DNA from: Cryptomeria japonica
Taxonomy: Eukaryota > Streptophyta > Pinopsida > Cupressales > Cupressaceae
Direction: 5' to 3'
Assembly: GCF_030272615.1 (NCBI RefSeq)
Contig: NC_081408.1
Coordinates: forward strand, 615,100,476 to 615,162,475
Length of the DNA: 62,000 nucleotides
Below are positions 32,729 to 44,703 of this stretch, one piece after another (position 1 is the stretch's first letter; every line of letters begins with the position of its first letter). A model generated the notes under the pieces. The model was not told the DNA's origin. It made no database searches and saw only the letters and a list, made by a program, of their open reading frames with translations. The translations under genes were made by a program, and so were the position numbers.

Positions 32729-33806
32729 TGTTAGGAACTGGGAAGGACAGCTGAGAGGGGGGGGGGTGAATTAGTTGTCAACCAGTTGTCAATAAGTTAT
32801 AAATCAAAACAAATTATTCCAACTTAAACTTAGTGCTGGTAAACCAAAATTAAGCATCGGTAAAAAAAATTAACAGTTATATTAGTACCGGTTTAGCTTT
32901 ATGCATGAAACATAAAGAGAAACAACATCCACAACACATGACACAAAGATTTTGACATGGAAACCTTGTAAGGGAAAAAACCATGGTAGGAAACCTTACC
33001 CACAACTAGATGATACTATTGTAGATAGTAAGTGTATACAAATGGGGTCTACACATGCAGAAAGACCAACCTCCTAGAGCTCACTGCTTAATCACAAAAT
33101 AGGAGTCACACTGACTACAATTGGATGGTTAGATCCAATAACAATGTACTGCTCAAAATAACATCTACAATGTTGGATTCAGTACTGGTTTAAGCTCTTA
33201 ACATGAGTGCTAAAGACCTTCATAACCTTCCTTCAATCTTCATATAATGTCTGCATGATTCGCATAAGTATCTTCTTATTTTCGCTCTTCAATATTCACA
33301 CACACTCATTATTGTGATCTTCAATAAGATCTTACAATCATATATACAAAACCTAAGACCTATACATGAGGTCGGCTCATTAAATCCATTACAAATAAGT
33401 CTTGATACAATACAATATGTCAACTTAATTCATTTACCACATTATCCAATCAATAAACCATTTCCAAAACGTGTTGTGCTGATCTGGAATAGATATCATG
33501 TACTGGTCCATAACCTAGAGCTATCTGCCAGTAAAGGCAAATCTGTCAAACCGATTAGACCAATAAGTAAAATACCAAATCCAAACATCCAATCCATGTC
33601 TTCAACATATCCAAATGATTTCCAAATGATAACAGGTCATCATCACTGCCAGTGAAAAATATATCATGCTGGTGAACATATACTGGTGACTGTGCATAAG
33701 CCACTAACCATGCTGGTGAACACAATGTAGACCTCCAAGAAGATAAGTGTTGACATCAATGACAAAACCAATGCAACACATGATGAAGTCATCCATAATA
33801 CCAACA
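32729..33806 (-). mobile_element. solo copia LTR with perfect target duplication
   Basis: On the minus strand it begins TGTTGGTATTATGG and ends CCTAACA, 1078 bp. It is flanked on both sides by TTATT (32724-32728 and 33807-33811). It is related to the copia C/D LTR, for example in the GTCTTAGGTTTTG, AGCTCTAGG and TGCATGTG blocks. It has a single LTR and no internal region, the usual product of LTR-LTR recombination. The LTR-end hairpin is present but weaker (32745-32780). Confidence 0.9.
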
Positions 33807-34429
33807 TTATTATAGAATGCTACCCATTCTATTGATTGAGGATATTTGTGAAAAGTTTAGTGCAAGAGAATAGATGGTTTTGCTCCCAAGATACTCACCA
33901 TACATATTTCCTTGAGTAGAAACGGGGCTTTTTGAAAGGCTACTTGTAGCTTGATAAAAGTGGTGACCCCCCCATCATAGGGATCATCTATTTGTTATGC
34001 TCGCGCAATACCTAGTATATCACATCCTTACTTGCTACAACGAGATTCATAAGGTATGTACTACCAAAGTTGAAGAAATATCAAGATGTGGGCTGAAAAT
34101 ATCGCAACTGGCCATTGACCTTAGGGATAAAAAGTATGTTTGAATTGTCTTCATCTTGTGTCAGACCAGTAACAATTTGAGCCGACTTCAGGCTTTTTGA
34201 AAAAATATACAAAACATTTGAAAAGGGTCAAAAAGTTCATGATTGGGTTGATTTAAACCCACACCTATTGTGCCTTTTGAGGCAAGATTATTGTGCTTGT
34301 GTGCTTGCTTTGTTTTCTTTTCAAAGATTCAAAAATAAATTTAAACCAAGTACTCATCCAACACAATTTTACATCAATATTGACAAACAAAAACAAACAT
34401 CAACAAAGTGAAACAAGATATCAATTTAT

Positions 34430-34813
34430 ATGATCATTACTCACATTTTGAGAAAAAAGAGTCCTCATCAGAAGAATACATTGAAAAGGAGACAATTGAG
34501 TTCAAAAGCTCTTATAAAAAGAAGGAAGTTTTTCTATATCAATAGACAAATTTTTCTCTCACATAGAGCCTTCTTGCGTCATATGCATTTGTATCTTCAA
34601 GGAAAATCCAATGAATTTGACAAAGAGCCTTTAAAAAATAGAGTGTTTACTCAGTATGGAGCCTTGAATTATCACAAAAACAAAGGGGGAAAGATCAACC
34701 CTACTTTCTTTCCAAAAATCTATATCACCTACAACGTAGCTTGAGGGGAACCACCAACTCCTGAGAGAGAGGAAGAAGTAGAAAACCCATTTGCGACAAT
34801 TTTTTTTTATTGA
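34430..34813 (+). pseudogene. conserved pre-gag reading frame, Tat element 2
   Basis: It begins MIITHILRKKSPHQK, very basic. It then reads RRKFFYINRQIFLSHRAF, HLYLQGKSNEFDKEPLKNR and GGKINPTFFPKIYITYN. After one TGA it continues GEPPTPE and ends FFY-stop at 34811-34813. The same peptide precedes gag in element 1, and conservation between two diverged elements argues for a real protein. It is in the same frame as gag, 420 bases upstream. Function unknown. Confidence 0.65.
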
Positions 34814-35233
34814 GGTTCATATTTCATCCACTTTCACCTTCACACATCACAAACCATTCAACTCTCAAAACACAAAAAGGTCTTGTCCTAAGTTCTTTTA
34901 AACATTGCTTAAATCAAACCAACAAATCACTTTTAGAGTGTCTCTACATCTAGGATCAATCATCCTAAGAGGCATTTCTACACAGGTTAAAACTAGTTTA
35001 TGAGTGCATCCTCTCATCACTAGGTAGTCTGGTTTGTAACACATCTCAAACCTTGCTATACATCATCATATCAAAATTGTTGAAAAACACAAGAGAAATT
35101 CACAAAGAGCTTTTTTAACATCCAACCTTTAGTGTTAGAGATCCATCTTTCAACACACATTTCACCAAACTTGTCTTTCATCAAATATCTCATCACCACC
35201 TCATAATCACTTTCACCAAAAATTTTCAAGAAC

Positions 35234-36250
35234 ATGGCTCAAACAAGATCAATGAGAAACCGACAACCAGAGATTGAAGAGGAGGAAGAAAACCTCAATT
35301 ATTTTCATGAGGCCATTGGAGGAGGCACTAATGATGAAGATCCTAGCACCCCAACTCTCAAAGATATAGAAAGAGCACAACACAATCCCAAGTTCAATAG
35401 ACTTTTTGATGAAATCCTTAGAAACAATGCAGATGCTCATTTTCTAATACTTTCTCAAGAGGGTGCTAAACTACCCTCCAACTTTGATACGACATAGATA
35501 CGACAGACCTCTGAGCAACATAGCCATCATGATGATGGAAGAGGTAGAGATTACTTCTGCTATGACCTTAATCATCAAGGGAATCTTCCACCTCCTCCTC
35601 CTTCAGAAATAGACATGTTGAGGCAATAAGTAGAAAATCTCGCTAAACAACTCAATAGTGGTGTGAAGACTACTCAGTTTTGACTTAACGATATTTGTCC
35701 CTATCCTTTTGATAGGAACATGCTTATGCCACCTTTTCCATGAGGGTTCGAAACACCTAAATTTGAAAAGTATAGGGGCAAAGGAGACCCTAGAGATCAT
35801 GTACGAGAATTTCACTCAGCTTGTTTAGAGGTGGCCTATGAGGACACCTATCTAATGCACCTTTTTCCTCAGAGTTTGGGAGGCACAACCACACAATGGT
35901 TTTCCCGATTACCAGGTGGCATTAGAACATTTGAGGAACTAGTCCAAAATTTCATCGCTATTATTCACATAACATAGAATGAGATGTTACCATGGCAAAT
36001 CTATGCAACACCAAACAAAAACCAGTGGAGTTGTTCTCAGTTTTTCTGCAATGGTGGAGGCAACTATCTAGCAGACGTTCTCTTCATTTGCCTGAACAAG
36101 AGCTAGTGGAAATATTCATTTCCAACTTGAATGATGAGATGGAATTCCATTTAGAAATGAAGGGTACTGAATATTTTGAAGAGATGATCACTCAAGGATT
36201 AAAATGTGAACGAGCCCTTATAAAAAAGGGACATCAAAATCTACAATGAA
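35234..36250 (+). pseudogene. gag: Gag of Tat element 2
   Basis: It starts MAQTRSMRNRQPEIEEEEEN and continues TPTLKDIERAQHNPKF and AHFLILSQEGAKLPSNFD. The capsid-like part has ICPYPFDRN, KGDPRDHVREFHSACLE and LFPQSLGGTTTQWF. A frameshift follows near 35970, then NTKQKPVELFSVFLQWW and EIFISNLNDEMEF (35992-36249). Stops are at 35495-35497, about 35628 and others. Order and motifs match element 1 Gag. Confidence 0.82.
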
Positions 36251-36334
36251 CCCAAAGATGGCTCTTGCCCATGTTATAATAGTGATAAACCCAATTTTTG
36301 GAATAAGAACAAGAACTTTGTCAATGATGGGGTA

Positions 36335-37797
36335 GTGGATGCACGAATAGTAAAAATTGCACAACCTGTGGTCAAGTTTGCAGGACAAAATCCCCCTCCT
36401 AAAAATAACACCATCACTCATCCACAAAATCAAGGTTGCAATGCACCACAATACGAACCAAGACAACGACAACAAAACTATAAACCAAAACCCACATACA
36501 CACCCTTAGGGGAACCCATCGAAATAATATTGTGTCAATTGGTCTCTTCCAATCTTGAGACCTTACCGAAAACATCTAACTATGAACCTCAGGTCAAACC
36601 TCCATGGTGGAGAGATAATGAACATTATGAATTCCACTAGGGAAAAGGGCATAAGATGAGCAATTGCCATCGACTGAAAGATCTTGTTCAAGATCTTATT
36701 GACAGAGGAGAAATTGAAATAGAAGGACATGACCCTAAAACATCCAATGACAATCATCTAATGTTCAAGAATCCACTTCCATCACATGATCAAAGAGGTC
36801 CTTCAACCTTAGGGCAAAATACATATACTACAACTAATTATACACAACCTACCTATAATTATACTATGAATCACCTCTATGACACTGATGAACAAGTTGC
36901 AACTCTCACCATCAAAAATCCAAATCCTGCATGCAATGTTGTTACGCATCGTAGCAAAATTACCATTCGAGCAACAACACAAGGAACGACACCCCTACCC
37001 AAGAAATATAATCTTGTGGAACAATTGGACAAAACGCCCGCACTCATATCCATATTAGAGATTTTGCGCTTATCCCCCTCACACAAAACAATCTTGGATC
37101 AAGCTATCCAAGAAGCGCGAGTCCCCACCAACCTCAACACAGATCAATTTCAAACCATTACTGGCAGCCTCTGGTCATCACCATGTCTCACTTTTTATGA
37201 AAGTGACAATGCTTCATTCCAACAACCACATAATCCATTCCTTCACATTGAAGGATTTGTAAACCAATATAGAATCAAGCAAGTCTTGATTCAAAATGGA
37301 GCTGACCTGAATATATGCACCTTGTAGTTGGTCACAACATTGGGGCATGCGGTAGAATCAGTAGATCCCAAAAAAATGAAAACCATTAAGGCCTATGATG
37401 ATGCAGAGCGTTCTTCCAAAGGAGTTGTTGTATTACCTATCAGAGTAGGCCCAGTGGTGAAGAAAATCATCTACCAAGTTCTGGACCTTCCTTTTCCATA
37501 TAATATTTTGTTAGGAAGACCTTGGATACATGCCATGCAAGCCGTTCCATCTACCTATCACCAGTGTATCATGTTTCCCCATAACGGTGTAGAAATCACA
37601 ATCCTTGGCGATGCAAATCCATTTGCATATTGTAACGATATTAACCATCAGCTAGAGATTACTGTACCTAACAATAGAGAAGCTATCCCTTCCATATCAT
37701 ATGTTAATCCAACCTCTCTTTCCAGTTCAATCACCCCTATACCAAAGCAAGAGAAGTTGAAAATAAAAATGGCTGAGGAAGGTCCTGGGGAATAAAT
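36335..37797 (+). pseudogene. pol: Gag C-terminus and aspartic protease, Tat element 2
   Basis: The zinc-knuckle remnant GKGHKMSNCHRLKDLVQ lies just after a TAG near 36638. A spacer with PALISILEILRLSPSHK (about 37030-37090) follows. The protease has KQVLIQNGADLNICTL, where element 1 has LIDGG. The catalytic Asp is therefore replaced and the enzyme would be inactive. A TAG at 37325-37327 splits it. The C-part reads NILLGRPWIHAMQAVPS. Confidence 0.8.
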
Positions 37798-39111
37798 TCT
37801 TAGCCAACTCTTTTGTGTTGGGAAATTACCCACTTCCCCTAGAACTCATGGAAAGCCTCAAAATTTTCTTCAACCACCATTGACCAAGACAACATGCACT
37901 TTGGCGCAATTCATCCTTGGTAAAAGTCAGGAAGAGGAAACCAGAGATGAGGACTTGGCAAAATGGATCTACAAAGACCCTATTAACACATAAATCCCAA
38001 AGGCTAAGCTTCCTATTGATAAATATGGCAAAGGCATCACTATCATGCAAAGAATTGGCTATGATGGCAAGAGTGCTTTGGGATATTGCAAACAAGGATG
38101 ACATGAGCCCTTACAACCTGAGTTGAGACCCAAAGATAAAACGGGAGTAGGTTTTCAAAAGAAATCTCTTTCTAAACTTAGATTCAAAGGTAAACCCAAC
38201 AAAGCCATGTATCAACCAGTTACTCCAAGAAGGCCATCCTTGATTATATTTGCAGCACTGATACTCCCAATAGTTGTACCAACCACACCTACCAAACTGA
38301 GAATAGCAACAGTAACACCAACAACATCCACAACACCAATAATCCTAGCTGCAACATCAACAACACTGATAATTCCATCAGTAACATCAGTAGTACCAAC
38401 AACACCAACAACACTAATACTCCCAGTAGCATCATCCACAACACCAATAATCCTATCAGCAACACCATAAATCCCACCTATAAAAGTGCATAAACCTGTG
38501 ACCAATGCACTATTCAATACAAATATATCCCAGCATGGTACAATAATCGGAGGTTAGAGAGTGATTCAGAGACCGGTTTGCATGAATGGGAATTTGATTC
38601 AGTGAATCTAAATACTTCAGACGAGGAAGACACATCACCTCCCCCACCTTGTAAAGATATCCCAGTTTATGGAGAGGCATGGATTAAAACCTTTTGGGTT
38701 CGTGAGCTAGAAGCAACTTCCACAGGCCCTTCGTCACATCCTACACCAGAATCTGACAAGGAGAGTACCATTAATGGACTTCACTAATCTATTTTAACCC
38801 TCACTGATGCCTCCTCTGAACTTAACTTAATCGATGAGGTCATGCCCATCATCCACCCCGAACTCATCGACTGGAACCAGACAAATCCACCATGTCTTGA
38901 TCACTTCCAAAATGATGAGGCGCTCATCAACTTTTTAGAAATATGGGATAACATAACAAGAGGGGATCATAAAGATGGATTTTCCATTGAACTTAATAGC
39001 GCAATGTACTTTGGGGTAGATGCCAAACCTTTCAGCTGCAAAAACATCACAATAAAACATAGATCTTCTAGTGAAAACCACAAAGTGTCACTTGTTGATC
39101 CCAAAAAAGTA
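37798..39111 (+). pseudogene. pol: G-patch-like module and Asn-rich linker, Tat element 2
   Basis: At 38018-38155 the text KYGKGITIMQRIGYDGKSAL, GYCKQG, EPLQPELRPKDKTGVGF follows the G-patch glycine pattern, as in element 1. After a frameshift, the RT frame at 38281-38470 encodes an Asn/Thr/Ser-rich tract built from AACACCAACAA-like units, then SDSETGLHEWEFDSVNLN and acidic text. The antisense and T-rich readings of this stretch are shadows. Confidence 0.6.
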
Positions 39112-40120
39112 AAAATAAAGAGCATATCCAATGGTGAAAACCTCTCTGAGGCACCTACGGATGAAAGGTTTGACATCCTCCCCTCTAGTACAAATTAGGA
39201 GAGATCGACAATCCTAATCAAAGAAGCAAAGGAATTCAATATGGGGACCCCTGAGACTCCTCACCAAATAGATTTGGCATCTCTACTAACTCCCAAGGAA
39301 CAACCAAAGTTTGTGGAATTTTTCTAGAAGCATCGAATCAAATTCTCATGGTCTTATGCAGACGTGCCTTGCTTAGATCCTGATTTGGTCATGCATCACC
39401 TCACTGTGGCAGATGGAGCTAAACTAGTAAAACAAAAGCTTAGAAAGATGCACCCACAAATTGTTGTGATTGTCAAGGCAGAACTAAAAAATCTCTTAGA
39501 TGTTGGTTTCATTCAACCAATCGATTATGCAAATTGGATCTCCAACATTGTACCTATCAGCATACCTAATGGGGGCATTTGTATCTGTACAAAATTCAGA
39601 GATTTGAACAAGGCATGCCCTAAGGATGACTTCCACTTACCAAACATCGACATGACTGTCGATCTCACAGCGTGTCATTCCATTCTTTCTCTTATGGATG
39701 TCTTTTCAGGGTAGAACCGGATCAAGATTGCTCCAGAGGATCAACATAAAACTACTTTCACATGCCCATGGGGAACCTACTATTGGAATGTGATGCCATT
39801 TGGTCTGAAAAATGTGGGGGCAACCTATCAAAGAGCTATGACAACCATCTTCCATGACATGATGCATACCATAATGGAAGATTATGTCGATGATTTACTC
39901 ACTAAATCCCTAACAAGAGAAGGTCATCTGGAAATACTGGGTGAAATCTTTGACATATTAGACCAATATCATGTTCGTCTTAATCCAAAGAAATGTGTCT
40001 TTGGAGTAACCTCAGGGAAGATCCTAGGATACATTGTCTCAAGCAAAGGCATTGAAGTTGATCAGGCAAAAGTCAAAGCAATCAAGGACATGCCACCTCC
40101 AAAGAACATCAGTTAATGAA
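39112..40120 (+). pseudogene. pol: reverse transcriptase of Tat element 2
   Basis: It shows KQKLRKMHPQIVVIVKAELK, FIQPIDYANWISNIVPI, CICTKFRDLNKACPKDDFHL and FTCPWGTYYWNVMPFGLKN. The catalytic YVDD is at 39883-39894, followed by LNPKKCVFGVTSGKILGYIV. A TAG at 39712-39714 and a TAA at about 40114 interrupt it. The pre-RT segment KVKIKSISNGENLSE (39112 onward) matches element 1. Confidence 0.88.
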
Positions 40121-40720
40121 GGACACTACAAGGGTGGCTACAATCAATTCAGAGATTCATTGCATAATTGGCTGATAAGTGTCACCCCTTCACGCATCTG
40201 TTACACAAGAATATCCTCTTTCAATGGGATACAAAGTGCCAGCAAGCATTCCAAATGCTTAAAGACTACTTAATGCATACACCCTTGCTGATCCCACTAG
40301 ATCCAAGTAGACCTGTATTGCTATATAATTCAGCTACAAATACAACATTAGGAGTACTGCTGGTACAACATAATGCAGAAGGAAAATAATGTGCTGTATA
40401 CCATATCTCTCGCACATTGGTAGGCTATGAACTCAATTACACACCTATTGAGTGAGCTTGCCTAGAAGTTATCTTGACAACTACCAAACTGAGGCACTAC
40501 ATGTTAACACACAAAGTACAACTCATTGCTAAAATCGATCCACTCAAGTACCTACTTAGCAAGGCAACATTGACAAGCCTCTTGGCCAAATGGGTTATGA
40601 TTCTGAGTGAATTTGACATAGAGTATGTGGACTGCAAGGCTATCAAGGGGCAAGGTATTGCAGATCAGTTGGTTGATGCACCCCTCGCAGGTGACTATCC
40701 TCTTATTTCCAATTTTCCAG
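40121..40720 (+). pseudogene. pol: gypsy-type RNase H of Tat element 2
   Basis: HPFTHLLHKNILFQWDTKC opens the connection. LLYNSATNTTLGVLLVQHN follows, where the usual first Asp is replaced. KLRHYMLTHKVQLIAKIDPL, SKATLTSLLAKWVMILSEFD and KGQGIADQLVDAP come next. Stops near 40387 and 40456 break it. It is followed in frame by the second RNase H. Confidence 0.78.
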
Positions 40721-41330
40721 ATGAAGAGATCTTCATGATCAAAACAACACAACCGTGGAAGCTATATTTTGATGGCTCATATACTAGACATGGCTTGGGG
40801 GCAGACATTCTTTTCATTACACCTCAAGGTGACAGCATCCTAAAGTCATATAGGCTCACTTTCCCATGCACCAATAATATAGCAGAATACGAGGCCTTAA
40901 TCACAGGAATCAGATTGGCTATACAATGGCATCTAAAAGAGCTACAGGTATATGGAGATTCTCAGTTAGTGGTTCGACAAGTCACCGATGAGTACCAAAC
41001 TAAGGATGATAAGCTCATGCCATATAAAAGGATGGTGGATAGTTACAAAGAATCATTTACAACTATCACATTTGAGCAAGTACCCAAAGATCAAAATCGA
41101 GTTGCCGAGGCAATGGCTATAATTGCATCTCTCCTAGATCTTCAACACAATTCAACACGCTACGAGTTCTTGGTAGAACAACTTTGGATCCTCGCTTATG
41201 ATATCCCTGAAACACAAATGATATGTCACCTCGTCAGTTCCGAATCCCTATGCTACATAGAGTTCTTCACTTACCTCTGTGATCACACACTTCCTCCCAA
41301 CCAATCTAATAACCATCACAAAACATTTAT
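40721..41330 (+). pseudogene. pol: archaeal-type RNase H and connection, Tat element 2
   Basis: Inside the 377-codon open stretch (40474-41607): KLYFDGSYTRHGLGADILF, CTNNIAEYEALITGIRLA and VYGDSQLVVRQVTDEY give the acidic triad of the Tat-specific second RNase H. YQTKDDKLMPYKRMVDSYK and FEQVPKDQNRVAEAMA follow. This is the best preserved coding block of element 2. Confidence 0.85.
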
Positions 41331-42479
41331 TTGCCAGACCGCTCGATACACCATCATTGCTGAAACACTATACCGGCGAAGTCTTGATGGTACTCTCCTT
41401 CGATGTTTGGAACAAGATGAGATAACAAAGGCCTTGGAAGAGGTACATGAAGGAATTTATGGGGCTCACTCAAGTGGTCCTTCACTAGCAAAGAAGATCA
41501 TGCACGCTGGATACTATTGGCCATCCATGGAAAAAGACTCCTACCAGTTTGTTAGAAAATGCAAGAAGTGGCAAGTTCACGGAGAGCTGATATATGCACT
41601 AGCATAAGAATTGCAACCAATGACAACACCAGGGCCCTTTTGTCGATGGGGACTTGACCTTGTGGCTAAAATCCACCCATCTTCATCCAATGACCATAAA
41701 TTTATCATTACCACCACTGAATACTTCACAAAGTGGATCAAAGCCGTTCCACTTACACAAGTCATTGGCAAGAAGATCGCCTCATTCATCCTTAATTACA
41801 TCATCTACCGGTATGGTGTACCCATGTCTATCATCATAGATAAGAGGCTTCCTTTCAAAAATTAGGATGTCTGTGAGCTTTGTGAGAAGTTTCACATCCA
41901 ACACCATTTTTCCACCCCTATTATCCACAAGGCAATGCTCAAGTCGATGCATCAAACAAGAACATATTGAGGATCCTCAAGAAGACGGTCAATGATGCTA
42001 GCCATGATTAACACATCTAATTAAATCCAACACTATGGGCATATCAAACTAGCATTTGAATCCCTATAGGCGCAAAATACATCCTGCCTATTGAGGTTGA
42101 AATACCATCTCTATGAGTTTCCTTACACAATCTGATAGATGATGAAGCATACTGTCTCTCATGTCTTCAAGACTTAGAATTGCTTGATGAAAGGTGACAA
42201 GCTACATATAACCACCTAAAATCCTACCAGCAACGAATGAGCAAAAGCTATAATCATCGGGTTAAACCTCGTACATTTGAGGTAGGTGATCTTGTTCTCA
42301 AGGAGAATCCTCGTAACCAACCAAATAGAGAACATTAGGGAAAGTTTGAATCCAACTGGCTGGGTCCATATGTTATCACTGCTGTATTTGGGTCTAGGGC
42401 ATATCTATTAGCAACTTCAGATGGAGAACCGCTAGCAGATCCGATCAACAGCATGCACCTCAAATGGTTTCCTATATAA
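41331..42479 (+). pseudogene. pol: integrase of Tat element 2
   Basis: The zinc-binding part HEGIYGAHSSGPSLAKKI, GYYWPSMEKDSYQF, RKCKKWQ has lost its second Cys. A TAA at 41605-41607 follows at the same codon as a TAG in element 1. The core has FCRWGLDLVAKIHPSSSNDH and FTKWIKAVPLTQV, then GVPMSIIIDKR, where TDNG is expected, and a TAG at 41863-41865. The C-part (GDLVLKENPRNQPNRE, NWLGPYVITAVFGS) lies after a frameshift and ends at 42477-42479. Confidence 0.82.
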
Positions 42480-44690
42480 GCTGTACAGAGAATCAGATCA
42501 CATATCAACACATACCAAAAACATTCATAAAAATGTCTTGAAGAAAAAAAAAATCAAAATAGTAAAGAAAAATCATGCATCCACACGATGAAAACCACTA
42601 CGGTGGCACCTTGGGTAAGTGCGATGGTGAAAACCTGACAAATAGGCGCCACTCATAAAAAGATATGGCTCCATTATCTTTCAGACTTCTTGTGATCACA
42701 TCCATTGCATCCATTCATCCATCATTCAAACCATGGCTTGTTATTTATTTGCAATCAGGGTTAGTACTTCATGTGCCCTGCATCTTGCTTTTCATAGTGA
42801 CGTCTAAACTGGGGGAAGTGATCTTAACCTATTGATGGAAGTGGATTCTACATTACTTGTGATTTATTGAGTTCTTCATTCAAAATTTGCTGAAAATCAT
42901 ACCAAAAACATTCATAAACACTCACAAAAATACCAAAAACATTCAAAAACACTCACAAAATCAAAAAACATGATAAACATAAAAAATCAATCAAAAACAT
43001 TGCAACGTATATAATATTCTTTGTACATATGCATCACAACAAACACCAAACAAACATTTTGAGCTACCCAAATTATGATCACTTATCAAATGAACCAATC
43101 AATCAAAACATGTATACACAATTGTCTTCACAAGGACGCATCTTTCCTCACAGATAAGACATGATAACATTTTCTTTGACAAGAAAATTATGTTTAAGCT
43201 AATAAGCACTTGGTCGGTTTGTTATTTATTCATTCATATAAGGATCCTATGCTACTCCAGGATATCCATAAGTGATTAGAGTGGCCAGGATGGTTCCTAA
43301 ATATCGTTTTGTTTGTTGTTTGCGGATTATTCCAATGAAGTTTTGGGGCATGTACTATTGGTGTCTATGTGGGAATTTCACTAAGCTACATAATCCTATG
43401 CAAAATACAGTCATGGATCACTATGGCTTACTGACTACAACATATACCTCGACCATTTGCGCATGAACCAGAATGGAGGGTAACTTTTCCTTGTCTATAA
43501 ATGCTTGCTTACAGGTGAAATGCTCAAACTTGGTTCCTGCTACCTCAGCCAAGAACGATACCACCAAGCTCGATGAGGAAAATAAAGCACTATAAATAAT
43601 CTATGGATTGTCATTTCATCTCATCTATATATATTGTATTCCGTTGCATTCCATCCATCCAAAAATCTATATAGTTGCATATCATTTATACATAGTAATG
43701 ACAATGCATACTCTCTCTTTTTTTATCTTCTTCCATAGAAATGAGTCCTAGGTCCTCCATACCTTCTATCTAACATTGAATCCCCCCTCACCCTCCCTAT
43801 CTTGGTCATCATCATAATTGCATGCCCTATATCGTGTCCCATCAACCCAATCAAGTCACATTCATCACTGTTCATCTCTAACAGGAGGGGCTGCATTTCC
43901 CATCCTAAGTCATCCACACAATCAAGAAAGTTACTCTGTCTGCACAAGTACATTGACTCACGCACACCTCGACTATGAACAGGTCCTTTTTTATTAGGTA
44001 TCTTCGGGTTTCAACAGGTAATCGATTATGGCAAACCTAGACTACAACAAACATTTTATCACAATGACCTATTCTCAACGAGACTGCTATGATTCACCAC
44101 AAATAACCTACAATGCAAAAACGGTCAATTGATCAACCAATCAAACACAATCCAATGGACCATTATATAAATTGTCTAAGTCTCAATGAGTATTTTGCTT
44201 TAGATACCTTGACTTCATTGGGAAATTACATCAATTGTCTAAGTCACAACATGTCACTTTGATTCACTTACTCAGACTTTATCCTATCCAAGCGAACAAA
44301 TGGCATAAACTATCACACTTTGAACCAACCGGGACAATTAAACCTATTGCACCAGATTGTCCAACCAATTTTGATCAATTGTACACTATCAATCAAAATC
44401 ACAAACATTACATTTGCATCGTCTCTCCTGCATGACCTAAGGGTACTCATTGGCTTGCCATTTCTCTATATTCACCTTGTCTTCTCCCATTCTTTCACCA
44501 TTATTTCTAATTTCTTCTATTCTACCTTCCCCCAACTTCTTTCTCTTTTTCGAGAGATTACTCGATTTTTTGAAATTTTTTGGCCCATCTCTCGAGGGGT
44601 CATACCACCCATTAAATTAACATTTATGGGGCATATTTCTTCACAACCATCTTTCTTTCTTTGAAACGACGCGATAAACCGCACCATCTC
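42480..44690 (+). other. post-pol non-coding region of Tat element 2
   Basis: 2.2 kb without a supported gene; small open frames on either strand show no family motif. It holds two GAAA-hairpin/GGCGCC-type motifs (42587-42650), an internal purine run AAACTGGGGGAAGTG near 42808-42822, and 31-bp repeats at 42901-42962 (unit with ACCAAAAACATTCA). Long, variable 3' regions are known in Tat elements. Confidence 0.6.
42587..42650 (+). other. duplicated GAAA-hairpin/GGCRCC motif after pol
   Basis: Unit 1: GATGAAAACC, 8 bases, GGCACC (42587-42610). Unit 2: GGTGAAAACC, 9 bases, GGCGCC (42626-42650). Element 1 has GGTGAAAACC, 8 bases, GGCGCT at 1745-1722. GGU and ACC can pair around a GAAA tetraloop, and GGCGCC is self-complementary. 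Confidence 0.55.
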
Positions 44691-44703
44691 AAAGAGGGGC
44701 AAA
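44691..44703 (+). other. polypurine tract, Tat element 2
   Basis: AAAGAGGGGCAAA lies directly ahead of the 3' LTR start TGTAGTCACATAAATG. Confidence 0.75.

Larger units (their letters stand above)
31274..34429 (+). other. leader of Tat element 2
   Basis: About 2.1 kb once the inserted solo LTR is removed, with no supported gene. It has degenerate short repeats with TAGCGCT or GTGCTTTTG (31340-31640) and an AT microsatellite (31659-31733). A conserved AGGCCTGCC lies at 32518-32526 with nearby GGGAATGACC. The part after the solo LTR (33812-34429) has no feature I recognise. Confidence 0.65.

Noticed and set aside
38123-38517. Thr/Pro-rich plus-strand frame and Val/Gly-rich minus-strand frames
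   Set aside because: Shadows of the Asn-rich tract; the RT-phase frame gives the Asn-rich reading continuous with pol.
42808-42822. Purine run AAACTGGGGGAAGTG as the polypurine tract of element 2
   Set aside because: No LTR start follows; AAAGAGGGGCAAA at 44691 is directly before TGTAG and fits better. It could be an internal tract.
43272-44702. Small open frames in the post-pol region of element 2
   Set aside because: No family motif, both strands, not seen in element 1; a true extra ORF cannot be supported.
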